Shown one piece after another: positions 24,258-32,040 of a stretch of DNA of 35,944 nucleotides. Every line of letters begins with the position of its first letter. Within the stretch, counting starts at the first letter, position 1. Origin of the DNA: Plesiocystis pacifica SIR-1 (GTDB lineage Bacteria; Myxococcota_A; Polyangia; Nannocystales; Nannocystaceae); the NCBI RefSeq assembly GCF_000170895.1, contig NZ_ABCS01000097.1, forward strand, positions 1 through 35,944, in the 5' to 3' direction. Both the position numbers and the translations under genes were made by a program. The notes below the pieces were generated by a model that ran no database searches, had not been told where the DNA came from, and saw nothing but the letters and a program-made list of their open reading frames with translations.

Positions 24258-24980
24258 ATGGCCGCCATGACCACGACGGGCTTTCCCCAGGGCAAGGTGT
24301 ACGAGTCGGCCGAGGCCGCGCTCTTCGACCTCGAGGATGGGGCCCAGATCGCCGTCGGTGGCTTCGGCCTGGTCGGCAACCCGGAGGCGCTGATTACGGC
24401 CATCGCCGCCCGCGGAAGCAAGGGCCTGACGATCATGTCGAACAACTGCGGCAACCAGGGCCGCGGACTCGCGGTCTTGCTCAAGCAGCGCCAGGTCGCG
24501 CGGGTGGTGTGCAGCTTCGTCGGCGGCAACCCGGACCTCGAGGCGCAGATGCTCGCCGGCGAGGTCGAGGTTCAGCTCAACCCCCAGGGCACGCTGGCGG
24601 AGCGCTTGCGCGCTGGCGGGGCGGGCGTCGCGGCCTTCTTCACGCCGACGGGCGCCGGGACCGTCGTCGCCGAGGGCAAGGAGGTCCGCGACTTCGAGGG
24701 GCGACCGCACGTGCTCGAGACGGCTCTGCGGCCGGACTTCGCCATCGTCCGAGCCGCCGTCGGCGACGCCTTCGGCAACCTGCGTTTTTACAAGACCGCC
24801 CGCAATTTCAACCCCTTGGCGGCCATGGCCGGGCGCGTCACGGTGGCCGAGGTCGACGAGCTGGTCGAGGTCGGCACCCTCGACCCCGACGACATTCACC
24901 TGCCCGGGGTGTTCGTGCAACGCGTCGTCCATGTGCCGGAGCACGTGAACTTCATCGAGTATCGGACGACCACGGCCTAG
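24258..24980 (+). CDS. scoA: 3-oxoacid CoA-transferase, subunit A
   Basis: 240 residues, normal length for ScoA. Signature blocks are present throughout: QIAVGGFGLVGNPEALI, TIMSNNCG, VQLNPQGTLAERLRAGGAG, FFTPTGAGTVVAEGKEVRDF, TARNFNPLAA and DDIHLPGVFVQRVV. The enzyme moves CoA between succinyl-CoA and 3-oxoacids, in ketone-body or short-chain acid breakdown, as an A/B complex; the catalytic Glu is in subunit B. Oddly, no scoB follows; the next gene is an unrelated secreted repeat protein 72 bp downstream with its own promoter. The partner must be encoded elsewhere or the subunit is unpaired. An ATG at 24267 would be an equally plausible start, three residues shorter. Confidence 0.93.
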   Translation: MAAMTTTGFPQGKVYESAEAALFDLEDGAQIAVGGFGLVGNPEALITAIAARGSKGLTIMSNNCGNQGRGLAVLLKQRQVARVVCSFVGGNPDLEAQMLAGEVEVQLNPQGTLAERLRAGGAGVAAFFTPTGAGTVVAEGKEVRDFEGRPHVLETALRPDFAIVRAAVGDAFGNLRFYKTARNFNPLAAMAGRVTVAEVDELVEVGTLDPDDIHLPGVFVQRVVHVPEHVNFIEYRTTTA

Positions 24981-25017
24981 GGCTGGGACGGGCGGGCGCA
25001 GGCTCACGGTTGAAGAA

Positions 25018-25046
25018 TTGAGGCGCGCCGCGAATGGGCCTATGGT
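25018..25046 (+). promoter_or_regulatory. Promoter TTGAGG-N17-TATGGT, six bases before ATG
   Basis: TTGAGG (25018-25023), a 17-base spacer and TATGGT (25041-25046), then six bases to the ATG at 25053. One of the best promoter matches in the window; predicts a leaderless mRNA. Confidence 0.55.
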
Positions 25047-25052
25047 CCGACC

Positions 25053-25445
25053 ATGACCTCGATGATGCGCAGCGCGACCCTGCTCGGCCTCGTTGGCCTG
25101 AGCGCCTGGTTGGTGGCCGCCCCCGCGGACGCGGAGGTCGAGGTCGTCGACGTGAACGAGGCGAGCCAGACCCCCGCGGGCACGGGCAACCTCGACGAGA
25201 GCACCTGCTCGTTCCGAGGCACGCGACTCGCGGGCAAGGTCAAGGTCGTCGACAGCTTCCCCGACGTGCGCGTCAAGGCGGTGTCGAGCTTCCCCGACAT
25301 CAAGGTCAAGGAAGTCGACGCCTTCGCCGACGACTGCGGCGAGTGGCAGTTCGTGGACAGCTTCCCCGACTTCACCATCCAGTACGTGGACAGCTTCCCG
25401 GACTTCGAGATCGCCTGGGTCGAGAGCTTCCCCGGCATTCCTTGA
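25053..25445 (+). CDS. Small secreted protein of 11-residue VDSFPD repeats
   Basis: 130 residues. The signal peptide ends APADA (cleavage near residue 27). Residues about 62-130 are six tandem units of about 11 residues built on V-D-S-F-P-D-x-x-V/I-x: KVVDSFPDVRV, KAVSSFPDIKV, KEVDAFADDCGEWQ, FVDSFPDFTIQ, YVDSFPDFEIA, WVESFPGIP. The third is interrupted by a DDCGEWQ insertion. Cys52 and Cys95 could form a disulfide. Alternating V/I/F residues suggest a small beta-solenoid with the SFPD turns on one edge. I recall similar repeats in other bacteria but cannot name the family, and no function is known to me. It has its own promoter and sits between scoA and a LysR gene. Confidence 0.88.
   Translation: MTSMMRSATLLGLVGLSAWLVAAPADAEVEVVDVNEASQTPAGTGNLDESTCSFRGTRLAGKVKVVDSFPDVRVKAVSSFPDIKVKEVDAFADDCGEWQFVDSFPDFTIQYVDSFPDFEIAWVESFPGIP
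25236..25442 (+). repeat. Degenerate 33-bp coding repeat (SFPD units)
   Basis: Six units encoding the 11-residue repeat. The core AGCTTCCCCGAC recurs almost exactly (for example in the first, second and fourth units), while flanking codons differ. Coding repeat, not CRISPR. Confidence 0.8.
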
Positions 25446-25722
25446 GGCTGCGCGTCCCCGGTCGATCCGGTCGTTCGTCGACGCGGTGACGGCATCGTCG
25501 TCGCCGGGCGATCCCCCGTGTCGTCGCGCGGTCCTTTGTCGCGGCCGGCATCGGTGCAGGCCAGAGCTGAGACAGTCCGGGCTCGATCGGCCAGCGTTGT
25601 AAGCGAAATGCGCATGGTTGAGCTCCTGACGGGGCCTGCGCGGGCTCCACACCATGGCGGCCCGTGCGCCTGCGCGCATCACGGCGTTGCGAAGACGGGC
25701 CGCGGTTGGCCTCAGACGGGCA

Positions 25723-25735
25723 ATAACGTCGTTAT
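25723..25735. promoter_or_regulatory. Palindrome ATAAC-GTC-GTTAT, candidate operator
   Basis: A perfect dyad (ATAACG/CGTTAT around one central base) about 90 bp before the LysR start. Being AT-rich in very GC-rich DNA makes chance less likely. LysR proteins usually bind dyads near their own promoters (known of the family). It does not fit the T-N11-A consensus exactly. Confidence 0.45.
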
Positions 25736-25810
25736 CGAGGCTGTTTCGGGTGGTCGAAGGGGTGGCGTCGCACGGTGTGGTCGATCGCGGGCCAACGAGC
25801 CCGGGGTCGC

Positions 25811-25817
25811 AGGAAGG
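25811..25817 (+). promoter_or_regulatory. Ribosome binding site AGGAAGG
   Basis: A strong Shine-Dalgarno seven bases before ATG 25825. It decides the start over the upstream in-frame ATG at 25654, and contrasts with the genes here that appear leaderless. Confidence 0.7.
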
Positions 25818-25824
25818 CCAAACG

Positions 25825-26799
25825 ATGGAATCTCGAACCGACCTCAACCAACTGGTGATCTTTGCCAAAGTCGTCGAGGCCCGGAGCTTCACGGGTGCGG
25901 GCCGAATCTTGGGGCTGCCCAAGTCCACGGTGAGCCGCAAGGTCGCCCAGCTCGAAGAGCGCCTCGGCGTGCAGCTGCTCCAGCGCACGACTCGGCGGAT
26001 CTCGCTGACCGACGTGGGCGCGGCGTTTTACGAGCGCTGCGCTCGGATCGCCACGGAGATCGCCGAGGCCGAAGAGGCCGTGCTGCACGTCAACGAAGGC
26101 CCCCGCGGGGTGCTGCGGGTGCACGCCGATCCCGAGCTCGGCGTCGGGCTGCGCGCGGCCGTGTGCGAGTTCTTGGTGGTCCACGATCAAGTCGACATCG
26201 AGCTCGAGTTCAGCGCGGGCGTGGGCGACCTGATCGAAGAGGGCTTTGACGTCTCGCTTCGCCTCGAGGCCCCCGAGGAGCCCGCAGCCCGCGGCCTGGT
26301 CACGCGCCGCGTCCACGGCCTCGCGCGGGTGCTCGTGGCGAGCCCCGACTACTACGCCCGCCACGGCACGCCGCAGGCGCCCGAGCAGCTCGAGGATCAC
26401 GCGATCGTCATCCACGGCAACCCTCGCGGTCGCAGCAGCCTCCAGCTGTGCAACGTCGAGGGCGAGGTCGTGGTCGTGCAGCGGCGGCCCCGGCTGGTCG
26501 CCAACGACCCGGCGACGATGCGCGAGGCGCTGCTCGGCGGCGTGGGCATCGGGCTGATCCCCGCGTTCGAGTGCGTGCACCTGCTGCGCAACGGGGAGCT
26601 GCGCACCTGCCTCGACGAGTGGACCCGCTTCGACGAGTCCGTGCACGTGGCCTACCCGACGGCCCGGCACCTCTCGGGCAAGGTCCAGACCTTCCTCGAC
26701 TTCGTCAGCGAGCGCTTCGAGTTCCAGCCCTTCGTGGCCAAGACCGAGCCGAGCAAGCTGGCGGCCGTGGGCGCGACGGGGCCCTCGCTGACGCTCTGA
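25825..26799 (+). CDS. LysR-type transcriptional regulator
   Basis: 324 residues from ATG 25825, chosen by the AGGAAGG site. Residues about 5-64 are the LysR winged helix-turn-helix (LNQLVIFAKVVEARSFTGAG, LPKSTVSRKVAQLEERLG, LLQRTTRRISLTDVG). The C-terminal effector domain (about 90-300) follows the CrgA/AaeR-like subgroup, with GVLRVHADPELGVGL, FDVSLRLEAPEEP, GVGIGLIPAFECVHLLRNGEL. The effector cannot be told. No co-oriented target lies immediately upstream except the repeat-protein gene and scoA; downstream it converges with the small Cys-rich lipoprotein gene. A palindrome 90 bp upstream may be its own operator. Confidence 0.93.
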   Translation: MESRTDLNQLVIFAKVVEARSFTGAGRILGLPKSTVSRKVAQLEERLGVQLLQRTTRRISLTDVGAAFYERCARIATEIAEAEEAVLHVNEGPRGVLRVHADPELGVGLRAAVCEFLVVHDQVDIELEFSAGVGDLIEEGFDVSLRLEAPEEPAARGLVTRRVHGLARVLVASPDYYARHGTPQAPEQLEDHAIVIHGNPRGRSSLQLCNVEGEVVVVQRRPRLVANDPATMREALLGGVGIGLIPAFECVHLLRNGELRTCLDEWTRFDESVHVAYPTARHLSGKVQTFLDFVSERFEFQPFVAKTEPSKLAAVGATGPSLTL

Positions 26800-26810
26800 G
26801 CGAGCCGGTC

Positions 26811-27101
26811 CTAGCCCGTCTCTTCGAGGCCGGTGTCTGTGTCCGTGTCTGCCTCGGCAGGCGCGGGCGCGCTGTATTCGGGGCACGAGCTTTGCGTGGG
26901 CTCTTCGGCGACGCAGCCGTGGTGGTCCCCGGCGCAGGGCGAGCAGTAGGGGCGCTCCGCGTCCTGCTCGGCGCACCAGGCGTTGGTGTCGACGGCCTTG
27001 TGCAGGCAGTGGTCCGGGTTGGGCAGGACGCAGCTCGGGCCGAGCAGGCCCGCGCCGAGGCCGAGGGCAAAGCACGCGAGGGTGAGGTGGCCGCGGCTCA
27101 A
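26811..27101 (-). CDS. Small Cys-rich lipoprotein (CVLPNPDHC type)
   Basis: 96 residues from TTG 27101. The TTG overlaps the TGA stop of the upstream gene as TTGA, pointing to translational coupling. A signal peptide with lipobox GPSC (Cys24) is followed by VLPNPDHCLH, then DTNAWCAEQD, YCSPCAGDHHGCV and SSCPEY: eight Cys in about 60 residues, with closely spaced His/Asp, suggesting disulfides or a metal site. The tail is an acidic Asp/Thr/Glu stretch. Upstream in-frame starts (up to 27377) would add Arg-rich shadow sequence. Function unknown; it likely works with the two-TM protein encoded just before it. Confidence 0.75.
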   Translation of the reverse strand: MSRGHLTLACFALGLGAGLLGPSCVLPNPDHCLHKAVDTNAWCAEQDAERPYCSPCAGDHHGCVAEEPTQSSCPEYSAPAPAEADTDTDTGLEETG

Positions 27102-27661
27102 AACGCCAACCCTCCGGCGGTCCACTCGAGCTGCGCGCGCTGGTTCTCGCGGTGGCGACGGCGGCCCTGGTGGGCGGCGGCCAGCATCAGCGCCGCGGTC
27201 ACGGTCACGGCCGCGCTCACGGTCACGGTGATGATCCCCGACGAGCGGGTGCTGGTGACGTAGGCGGGCAGGGCCTCGAGGGGTCGGTCGTCGCGGACGA
27301 TCAAGGCCGCCCCCGCGCCCACGCCCCCAAGGGCGACGAGGCCGAGGGTGATGCCGGCGATGGTCTTGCGCCGACACGAAGGCGCCGCGCAGCCGAGCGC
27401 GTCGAACTCGATCGGTGTCGGCGGAGGGGGGGAGTCCGCGCGGCAGTCGAGGGTCTTCCTGGTCGGTCGCGGCGGAGGCTCGACGCCTTCGATGTTGATG
27501 GGGCCGTGGGTGTAGTCTGGGCCCAGGGGCGGGGGCTCGAAGGCCACGATCTCGACGGGCCCGCCCCCGTAGTCCGGGGCCAAGGGCGGCTCGACCGTCG
27601 CGGCGGCTTCGGGCGGACCTGCGAGGGCGCAGGTGAACGCGAGCGCGAAGGGAGCGAGCAC
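27098..27661 (-). CDS. Secreted/membrane protein with two TM segments
   Basis: 187 residues from GTG 27661. A signal peptide (MLAPFALAFTCALAG) is followed by a Pro-rich region with two copies of a motif like PPLAPDYGGGPVEIVAFEP and PPLGPDYTHGPINIEGVEP. A Cys-containing segment comes next, then two hydrophobic helices (about 100-122 and 141-166) flanking a short loop. The end is a basic stretch and LEWTAGGLAF. I do not recognise the family. The GTG is supported by AGGGAGGGG four bases upstream and a TAAGGG -10-like box seven bases upstream. The gene lies 34 bp downstream of the CFI-box gene on the same strand and overlaps the next gene by four bases. Confidence 0.78.
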   Translation of the reverse strand: MLAPFALAFTCALAGPPEAAATVEPPLAPDYGGGPVEIVAFEPPPLGPDYTHGPINIEGVEPPPRPTRKTLDCRADSPPPPTPIEFDALGCAAPSCRRKTIAGITLGLVALGGVGAGAALIVRDDRPLEALPAYVTSTRSSGIITVTVSAAVTVTAALMLAAAHQGRRRHRENQRAQLEWTAGGLAF

Positions 27662-27668
27662 GGCCCCT

Positions 27669-27674
27669 CCCTTA
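27669..27674 (-). promoter_or_regulatory. -10-like TAAGGG, seven bases before GTG (overlaps SD-like run)
   Basis: On the - strand TGC-TAAGGG-N7-GTG, the same extended form as before the first propeller lipoprotein. The purine run AGGGAGGGG overlaps it and could be a Shine-Dalgarno instead; the two readings exclude each other. Confidence 0.3.
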
Positions 27675-27695
27675 GCACACTGCCTGGGCGCAGTC

Positions 27696-29552
27696 TCAGC
27701 GCTGGCCGACGATCACGGGCGCGTCCGCTTTGGCCTCGGCCTCGAGGGCCTCGCGCTTGGCCTCGTAGTCCGCCGCGGGCCCCTTCTCGCGCTCGTACTC
27801 GGCGAGCACGGCCGACTTGGCGACGTTGGCGACGGGCCGCAGCATCAGGCGCACGGCGGCGCGCGCAGGCGGCACGTCGCGGATCATCTTGGCCAGGGTC
27901 GGTCCGTAGGCGTAGTACATGCGCACCATGTCGTGGGCGATGGGCTGGCCGACCATGTACTCGTCCCGGAACCAGCGCAGCGCGCGGAGCTCCTCGACCC
28001 AGCCCGCGCCCCAGGCCGCGGTCGCGATGAAGCAGGCGCCGTCGATGGTCTGGAAGGGCTGGGTGGGCGTGGTCGCGTCGGCGAAGGCCAGGGGCGACTC
28101 GTTGGTGCAGGTGTCCTCGTAGGCGACGCCGACGGTGTAGGTGTAGTTGCCGAACAGCTGGTCGATGGGGATCGAGACCGTGTCGCCGGGCTTGGCGTCG
28201 ACGCAGTCGACCTCCATGTCGCTCTGGCACACCGAGGGGATGCCGGTGGCCTCGGTCGCCGAGGCGGTCTGGAGGTCGTCGGTCTCCGGGGTCTGCCAGT
28301 AGGCCCGGAGGCGCGAGACCTCGGAGCCCTCGGGGAGCTCGGGGATGCGGAAGGTCGCGTAGATCTCGTTGTAGGCCGTGGCCTCGAGCTGGAAGGCCTC
28401 GACGGGGGGCAGCTCGACGTCGCCGCAGGCCCCACCGCCGCCACCGCCGCCGCCGCCCTCACCCCAGCCGTGGGTGTAGACGCCAAAGCGCGCGGAGTCG
28501 TTGAACTTGGAGTGGACCTGGAGGCGGTCCGAGCCGCTGCCGCCCTCCGTCGAGATGGTGTTGTCGGGCGCGTGGATGGTGCCCGTGGCCCCGTCCCAGT
28601 CGGCGTAGCCGCCGTACTCGGTGACCGAGGTGTAGCCGGGCTCGGCGGGGTCGAACTCGACGCGGTAGACGACCGCGGGCTGGCCAAAGTACTCGCGCCC
28701 ATAGGCCGGCAGCTTGGGGTCGACCCAGTGATCGTCCTCGCGGTTGAAGGACCAGTCGGCGTTCTGGTCGTTCTCGAGGGAGACCTCGATCCACGCGACC
28801 AGCGGCCCCTCGGGCACGTCGCCCCGGCGGATGCGGCGGGCGACCATGTACGGCCCGGCCTCGGGCGTGGCCCCGGTCACGGCGTCGAGGTCGTTGAGGT
28901 CGGCGTAGCCCGGCGGGTCCTCGCCGTCGTCGTCGTCGAAGGAGGTCAGGTCGTTGCGCGGGGGGTAGACCGAGGTCTCGCCCGGGTCGATCTCGCCCTT
29001 GTCGGACTGGAAGGTCGCCGGCGAGGGGCAGGTCATCGTGTCGACGATGGCGTCGTCCTCGGTGGGCGTGAGCGGCCGGCAAAAGTAGGTCTCCGGCGAG
29101 CTCGAAATCTCGTGGAAGCCGAGGGAGCTGTGGTTGGTCTTGTTGGGGTCGTGGAAGATGATCTTCGGGTAGGTGACCCCGCGGCGGTGGGCCCAGATCG
29201 GGAGCACGCTCTCGCGGGCGCCGTAGGGGGCGCGCCAGCTCGACAGGAACTCGACCCAGCCCGGGCGGTTGCCGATGCCCAGCTTGCCCGTGGCCTGGGT
29301 GACGAACACGTCCTCGAGGTGGTTGCCGTCGACGTCTTCGATCCACACGGCGATCTGGGTGTTCTCGACGGGGCTGAAGTGGAACTCGAGCAGGGCCTCG
29401 TCGTCCGCCGGATCACCCGTGGGCTCGCCTTCGCCCTCGCCGCCCTCTTCGTCGCCGGGCGCGGCGTGAGCCGGAGCACCGAGGGCGAGGGCCGAGACGC
29501 CGAGCATCGCCGACAAGGTCAGGGCGCGAGCGGGTTCGAGTCGGTAAGCCAT
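27696..29552 (-). CDS. Secreted CFI-box protein with DUF2271-like N-terminus
   Basis: 618 residues from ATG 29552. The signal peptide ends APAHA. An acidic Gly/Glu linker follows, then residues about 45-330 open with IAVWIEDVDGNHLEDVFVTQATGKLG, reminiscent of DUF2271. A run of nine Gly (after about residue 370) separates it from a probable Fn3-like beta domain. The C-terminus carries the CFI box: CFIATAAWG (Cys507), LRWFRDEYM, VRMYYAYGPTLAKMI. In this family the CFI box with its nearby RdeyL and YY-x-Y-x-P segments is thought to be a sorting or processing tail on secreted proteins (known only as association). Here about 60 residues follow it. First of a three-gene run. A start at 29690 would add 46 Arg/Ser-rich residues. 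Confidence 0.88.
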   Translation of the reverse strand: MAYRLEPARALTLSAMLGVSALALGAPAHAAPGDEEGGEGEGEPTGDPADDEALLEFHFSPVENTQIAVWIEDVDGNHLEDVFVTQATGKLGIGNRPGWVEFLSSWRAPYGARESVLPIWAHRRGVTYPKIIFHDPNKTNHSSLGFHEISSSPETYFCRPLTPTEDDAIVDTMTCPSPATFQSDKGEIDPGETSVYPPRNDLTSFDDDDGEDPPGYADLNDLDAVTGATPEAGPYMVARRIRRGDVPEGPLVAWIEVSLENDQNADWSFNREDDHWVDPKLPAYGREYFGQPAVVYRVEFDPAEPGYTSVTEYGGYADWDGATGTIHAPDNTISTEGGSGSDRLQVHSKFNDSARFGVYTHGWGEGGGGGGGGGACGDVELPPVEAFQLEATAYNEIYATFRIPELPEGSEVSRLRAYWQTPETDDLQTASATEATGIPSVCQSDMEVDCVDAKPGDTVSIPIDQLFGNYTYTVGVAYEDTCTNESPLAFADATTPTQPFQTIDGACFIATAAWGAGWVEELRALRWFRDEYMVGQPIAHDMVRMYYAYGPTLAKMIRDVPPARAAVRLMLRPVANVAKSAVLAEYEREKGPAADYEAKREALEAEAKADAPVIVGQR

Positions 29553-29561
29553 GGATGCCCC

Positions 29562-29567
29562 AGTATA
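29562..29567 (-). promoter_or_regulatory. -10-like TATACT, nine bases before ATG
   Basis: On the - strand TATACT ends nine bases before ATG 29552; TTCGAC lies 19 bases further upstream as a possible -35. Transcript leader would be about three bases. Confidence 0.4.
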
Positions 29568-29713
29568 GGGGCTCTGGGGCCGAGAGGTCGAAGACGCCGA
29601 GCTTGCTGGAGCTCGGCTCGCGACGACCTGGAACAATGCCGAGGCGCGTGGGCGCGAGGCACGGCCGGGGAGCCTGGTGCGGCGGATCACGCGGGTTCTT
29701 CGGGTCCAATCTC

Positions 29714-29719
29714 TATGCT
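29714..29719 (+). promoter_or_regulatory. -10-like TATGCT, eight bases before ATG
   Basis: TATGCT ends eight bases before ATG 29728, giving a leader of about two bases. It lies downstream of an in-frame GTG at 29677, which argues for 29728 as start. Nothing else is evident in the 175-bp divergent gap. Confidence 0.4.
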
Positions 29720-29727
29720 GTCACGGC

Positions 29728-31329
29728 ATGCATTCGTGGCTCCAGCGAGGGGATGGAGAGGCCGAGGCGGGGCGCTGGGCCCCGGCGCTCGTCGCCGCAG
29801 CCAGCCTCGTCGCTTGTTCGCCCGGCGCAACGACGGCCAACTCGGCGGTCGCGGCCAGCCGCGGGGTCGCGCCGCGGGACATCGGGGCCGGTCCGCCGCC
29901 GCCCAGCGAGGGCCTGCCGATGCCGGCTCTAGATCGGCCCTGGCAGCCCGCGAGCGCGGTCGCCGGCGACGTCTCGGGGCTGGCGAGCGCCGTCGCCTCG
30001 CGCGGGCGCGTCGGCCTCGCGGTCGATCCCCGCGTGTCCGAGTCGGGGCAGCTCGACGCCATGCGCCTGGCCGCGGTCGTCGGCAAGCTCGCGCCCGACA
30101 CGGCCATCCACCCCATCGACGCGACGACGGGCGTGGCCCTGGGCGGGGTGCTGCTCGAGGATCCGCCCCTCGAGCCCACGGTCGACGACGCGACCGGGCG
30201 GGTGCGCTGGCAGCTGGCCGAGGCCCTGAAGGTCGACCCCCAGCACCTGCGCCGGTGGGCCGACCAGGGCGACCCGGCCGTGCTCTTGGTTGGACCCGTG
30301 GGCGTCGACGCGCCGACCTGGCGGCGCCTGGCCACGGGCCGGGTGGGGGACTGCGAGGGCCTGAGCGCCGCGATGCTCGACGGCCAGCGCGACAGCCTGG
30401 CCGAGCTCGAGCCCTTCCTCGATTACGCCGACGCCGTGCTCGCGGCGGTCTACCTCGACGAGCTCAGCCGCGCCGTGCCGGAGCTCCAGGCCGCGCTCGC
30501 CGAGTTCGAGCCCGCCGACGATCCCAAGGCGAAGATCCGCGCCGACTTCGACGACGACGCGGACTGGCGCCAGCACCAGTGCGGCCGCCAGGTCCAGACC
30601 TACCTCGCGCCCTTCGCCAGCTGCGTCGAGGCGGCGAGCACCCAGACCCCGTGGGAGCGAGCCGGGGGCGAGGCCGGGCCGAACACCGGCCTGATCGCGC
30701 CCTGCCCCATGGCGCCGCGCCTGTACCTCAACGGGGCCGCGCGCATCGGCTCGGCCGAGCCCGGCGCCTACATCGATCCGGCCTGCCACGACCGCCTCGG
30801 GCGCGACTACGTCGAGGCCCTGCGCGCGCCGGCTCGGACCGCCGCGGACCTGGCCAGCGACCACCTCGACCCGCGCTGGATGATCCTCGTCGAGCGCCTG
30901 GCCACGCTGACCGAGGTCTACGGCGCCGTCGAGGAGCTGTGCACCCCGAGCCGGCGTCGCTTTGCGAGCCGCGACGTCGAGGCCATGGCGTCGACGGTGA
31001 GCCAGCTCGGGGAGCTCTACCGCCGGACCGAGCAGCCCGCCCACGACGCGCGCTTTTTGGCCAACGACGCCCAGTTTAGGGTGCCCGGCGTGGGCGTGGT
31101 GTTTCAGCTCGCGCGCTACGACGCGGGCACGGGGAGCGCCGCGCGGGCGCTCAACGCGGGGGCCCGAGAGCTGCGCAGCCTCGGCGAGCGGGCCAGCCGC
31201 TGCGCGCCTCGGCCCGGGGCGCCGCCGGTCATGACCTTGCTGGTCGACACTGCGACGGGGGCCATGGACTTCCTCGGCTACTACTACGCCGAGGAGCTGT
31301 GGTGCGACGACCTGGGCCCGCTGCTGTGA
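29728..31329 (+). CDS. Lipoprotein of unknown function
   Basis: 533 residues from ATG 29728. Lipobox SLVAC (Cys30) after a hydrophobic stretch; the N-region is unusually acidic (GDGEAEAG) for a signal peptide. The body is helical and Ala/Leu/Asp-rich, with scattered Cys (GDCEGL, HQCGRQ, ASCVEA, IAPCPM, PACHDR, EELCTP, SRCAPR, LWCDDL). LYLNGAARIGSAEPGAYIDPACHDRL is a distinct central block. I recognise no domain. It diverges from the CFI-box gene with 175 bp between starts and converges with the next gene, three bases separating the two stops. Confidence 0.85.
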   Translation: MHSWLQRGDGEAEAGRWAPALVAAASLVACSPGATTANSAVAASRGVAPRDIGAGPPPPSEGLPMPALDRPWQPASAVAGDVSGLASAVASRGRVGLAVDPRVSESGQLDAMRLAAVVGKLAPDTAIHPIDATTGVALGGVLLEDPPLEPTVDDATGRVRWQLAEALKVDPQHLRRWADQGDPAVLLVGPVGVDAPTWRRLATGRVGDCEGLSAAMLDGQRDSLAELEPFLDYADAVLAAVYLDELSRAVPELQAALAEFEPADDPKAKIRADFDDDADWRQHQCGRQVQTYLAPFASCVEAASTQTPWERAGGEAGPNTGLIAPCPMAPRLYLNGAARIGSAEPGAYIDPACHDRLGRDYVEALRAPARTAADLASDHLDPRWMILVERLATLTEVYGAVEELCTPSRRRFASRDVEAMASTVSQLGELYRRTEQPAHDARFLANDAQFRVPGVGVVFQLARYDAGTGSAARALNAGARELRSLGERASRCAPRPGAPPVMTLLVDTATGAMDFLGYYYAEELWCDDLGPLL

Positions 31330-31332
31330 GCG

Positions 31333-32034
31333 CTACAGGCCGGCCTGCTCGATCGCCACGAGGTGGTCGGTGAGCAGGGAGCGCAGCCCCTCCTCGTCGA
31401 AGTAGACCCCCATGATCATGGTGTCGAACACGTCGTGGTCGTCCTGGACCACGGCGTAGGCCCCGATGACCTCGCCCTCGTAGGTCAGCCAGCCGGCGGT
31501 CTGGCGCTCGCCCCAGTCGAGCAGGCCCTCGACCTCCTCGCTCTCGACCCCCTCGCCGAGCATGTCGAGCAAGGTGGTGTAGCTCAGGTGCATGGCCGCG
31601 TAGCTCTGGTCGGCCTGGCGCTTGGTCAGCTCGTGGGTGACCGTGCTGGTCACGTAGAGCAGGTCGGGGGCGTTGTCGGGGTGCTCGTACTCGTAGTAGA
31701 GCTCGTAGCTGCCGAACAGGTAGTTGCGGCGCTGGAGGGTCTCGCCGCCGAGGGCCAGCTCGATGTCGAGGCCGTAGCGCGCGTTGACCTCCTGGGCGGT
31801 GATCAGCAGCTCGCGGTCGCCGGGCTCCGGGTCGTCGGGCAGGCCGACGGCGTAGATGCCAAAGAGCACGAGGACGACGGCGCACAGGCTGAGGATCACC
31901 CCGACCTTCGCCTTGGACTTGGGCTTGGGCTCGGGACCGGGGCGGGGCCGATTCCCGGGGCTGGGATCGGGATTGGGTCCGGAACCGCTCGCTGCTGTCA
32001 CGGGCAGGTGGACGGGCTCGCTCTCCCCTTGCAT
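31333..32034 (-). CDS. Membrane-anchored protein of unknown function
   Basis: 233 residues. The first 43 residues are Pro/Gly/Lys-rich and cytoplasmic-like (PRPGPEPKPKSKAKVG), then one TM helix (about 44-65, VGVILSLCAVVLVLFGIYAV). The extracytoplasmic domain (about 70-233) has Tyr-rich strands (RRNYLFGSYELYYEYEHP) and no Cys. This type II topology is certain only from hydrophobicity. Family not recognised. A TATCGT box six bases before the ATG suggests a leaderless mRNA. Only 29 bp separate its start from the divergent FG-GAP lipoprotein start, so the two promoters must overlap. Confidence 0.83.
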   Translation of the reverse strand: MQGESEPVHLPVTAASGSGPNPDPSPGNRPRPGPEPKPKSKAKVGVILSLCAVVLVLFGIYAVGLPDDPEPGDRELLITAQEVNARYGLDIELALGGETLQRRNYLFGSYELYYEYEHPDNAPDLLYVTSTVTHELTKRQADQSYAAMHLSYTTLLDMLGEGVESEEVEGLLDWGERQTAGWLTYEGEVIGAYAVVQDDHDVFDTMIMGVYFDEEGLRSLLTDHLVAIEQAGL

Positions 32035-32040
32035 GACCCG

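Larger units (their letters stand above)
25446..25824. other. 379-bp intergenic region before the LysR gene
   Basis: No supported gene. Open frames on either strand here are shadows with poor composition. The only clear elements are an AT-rich palindrome at 25723-25735 and a ribosome site at 25811-25817. It is long for this tightly packed window and may hold the regulator's promoter and autoregulatory site. Confidence 0.5.
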
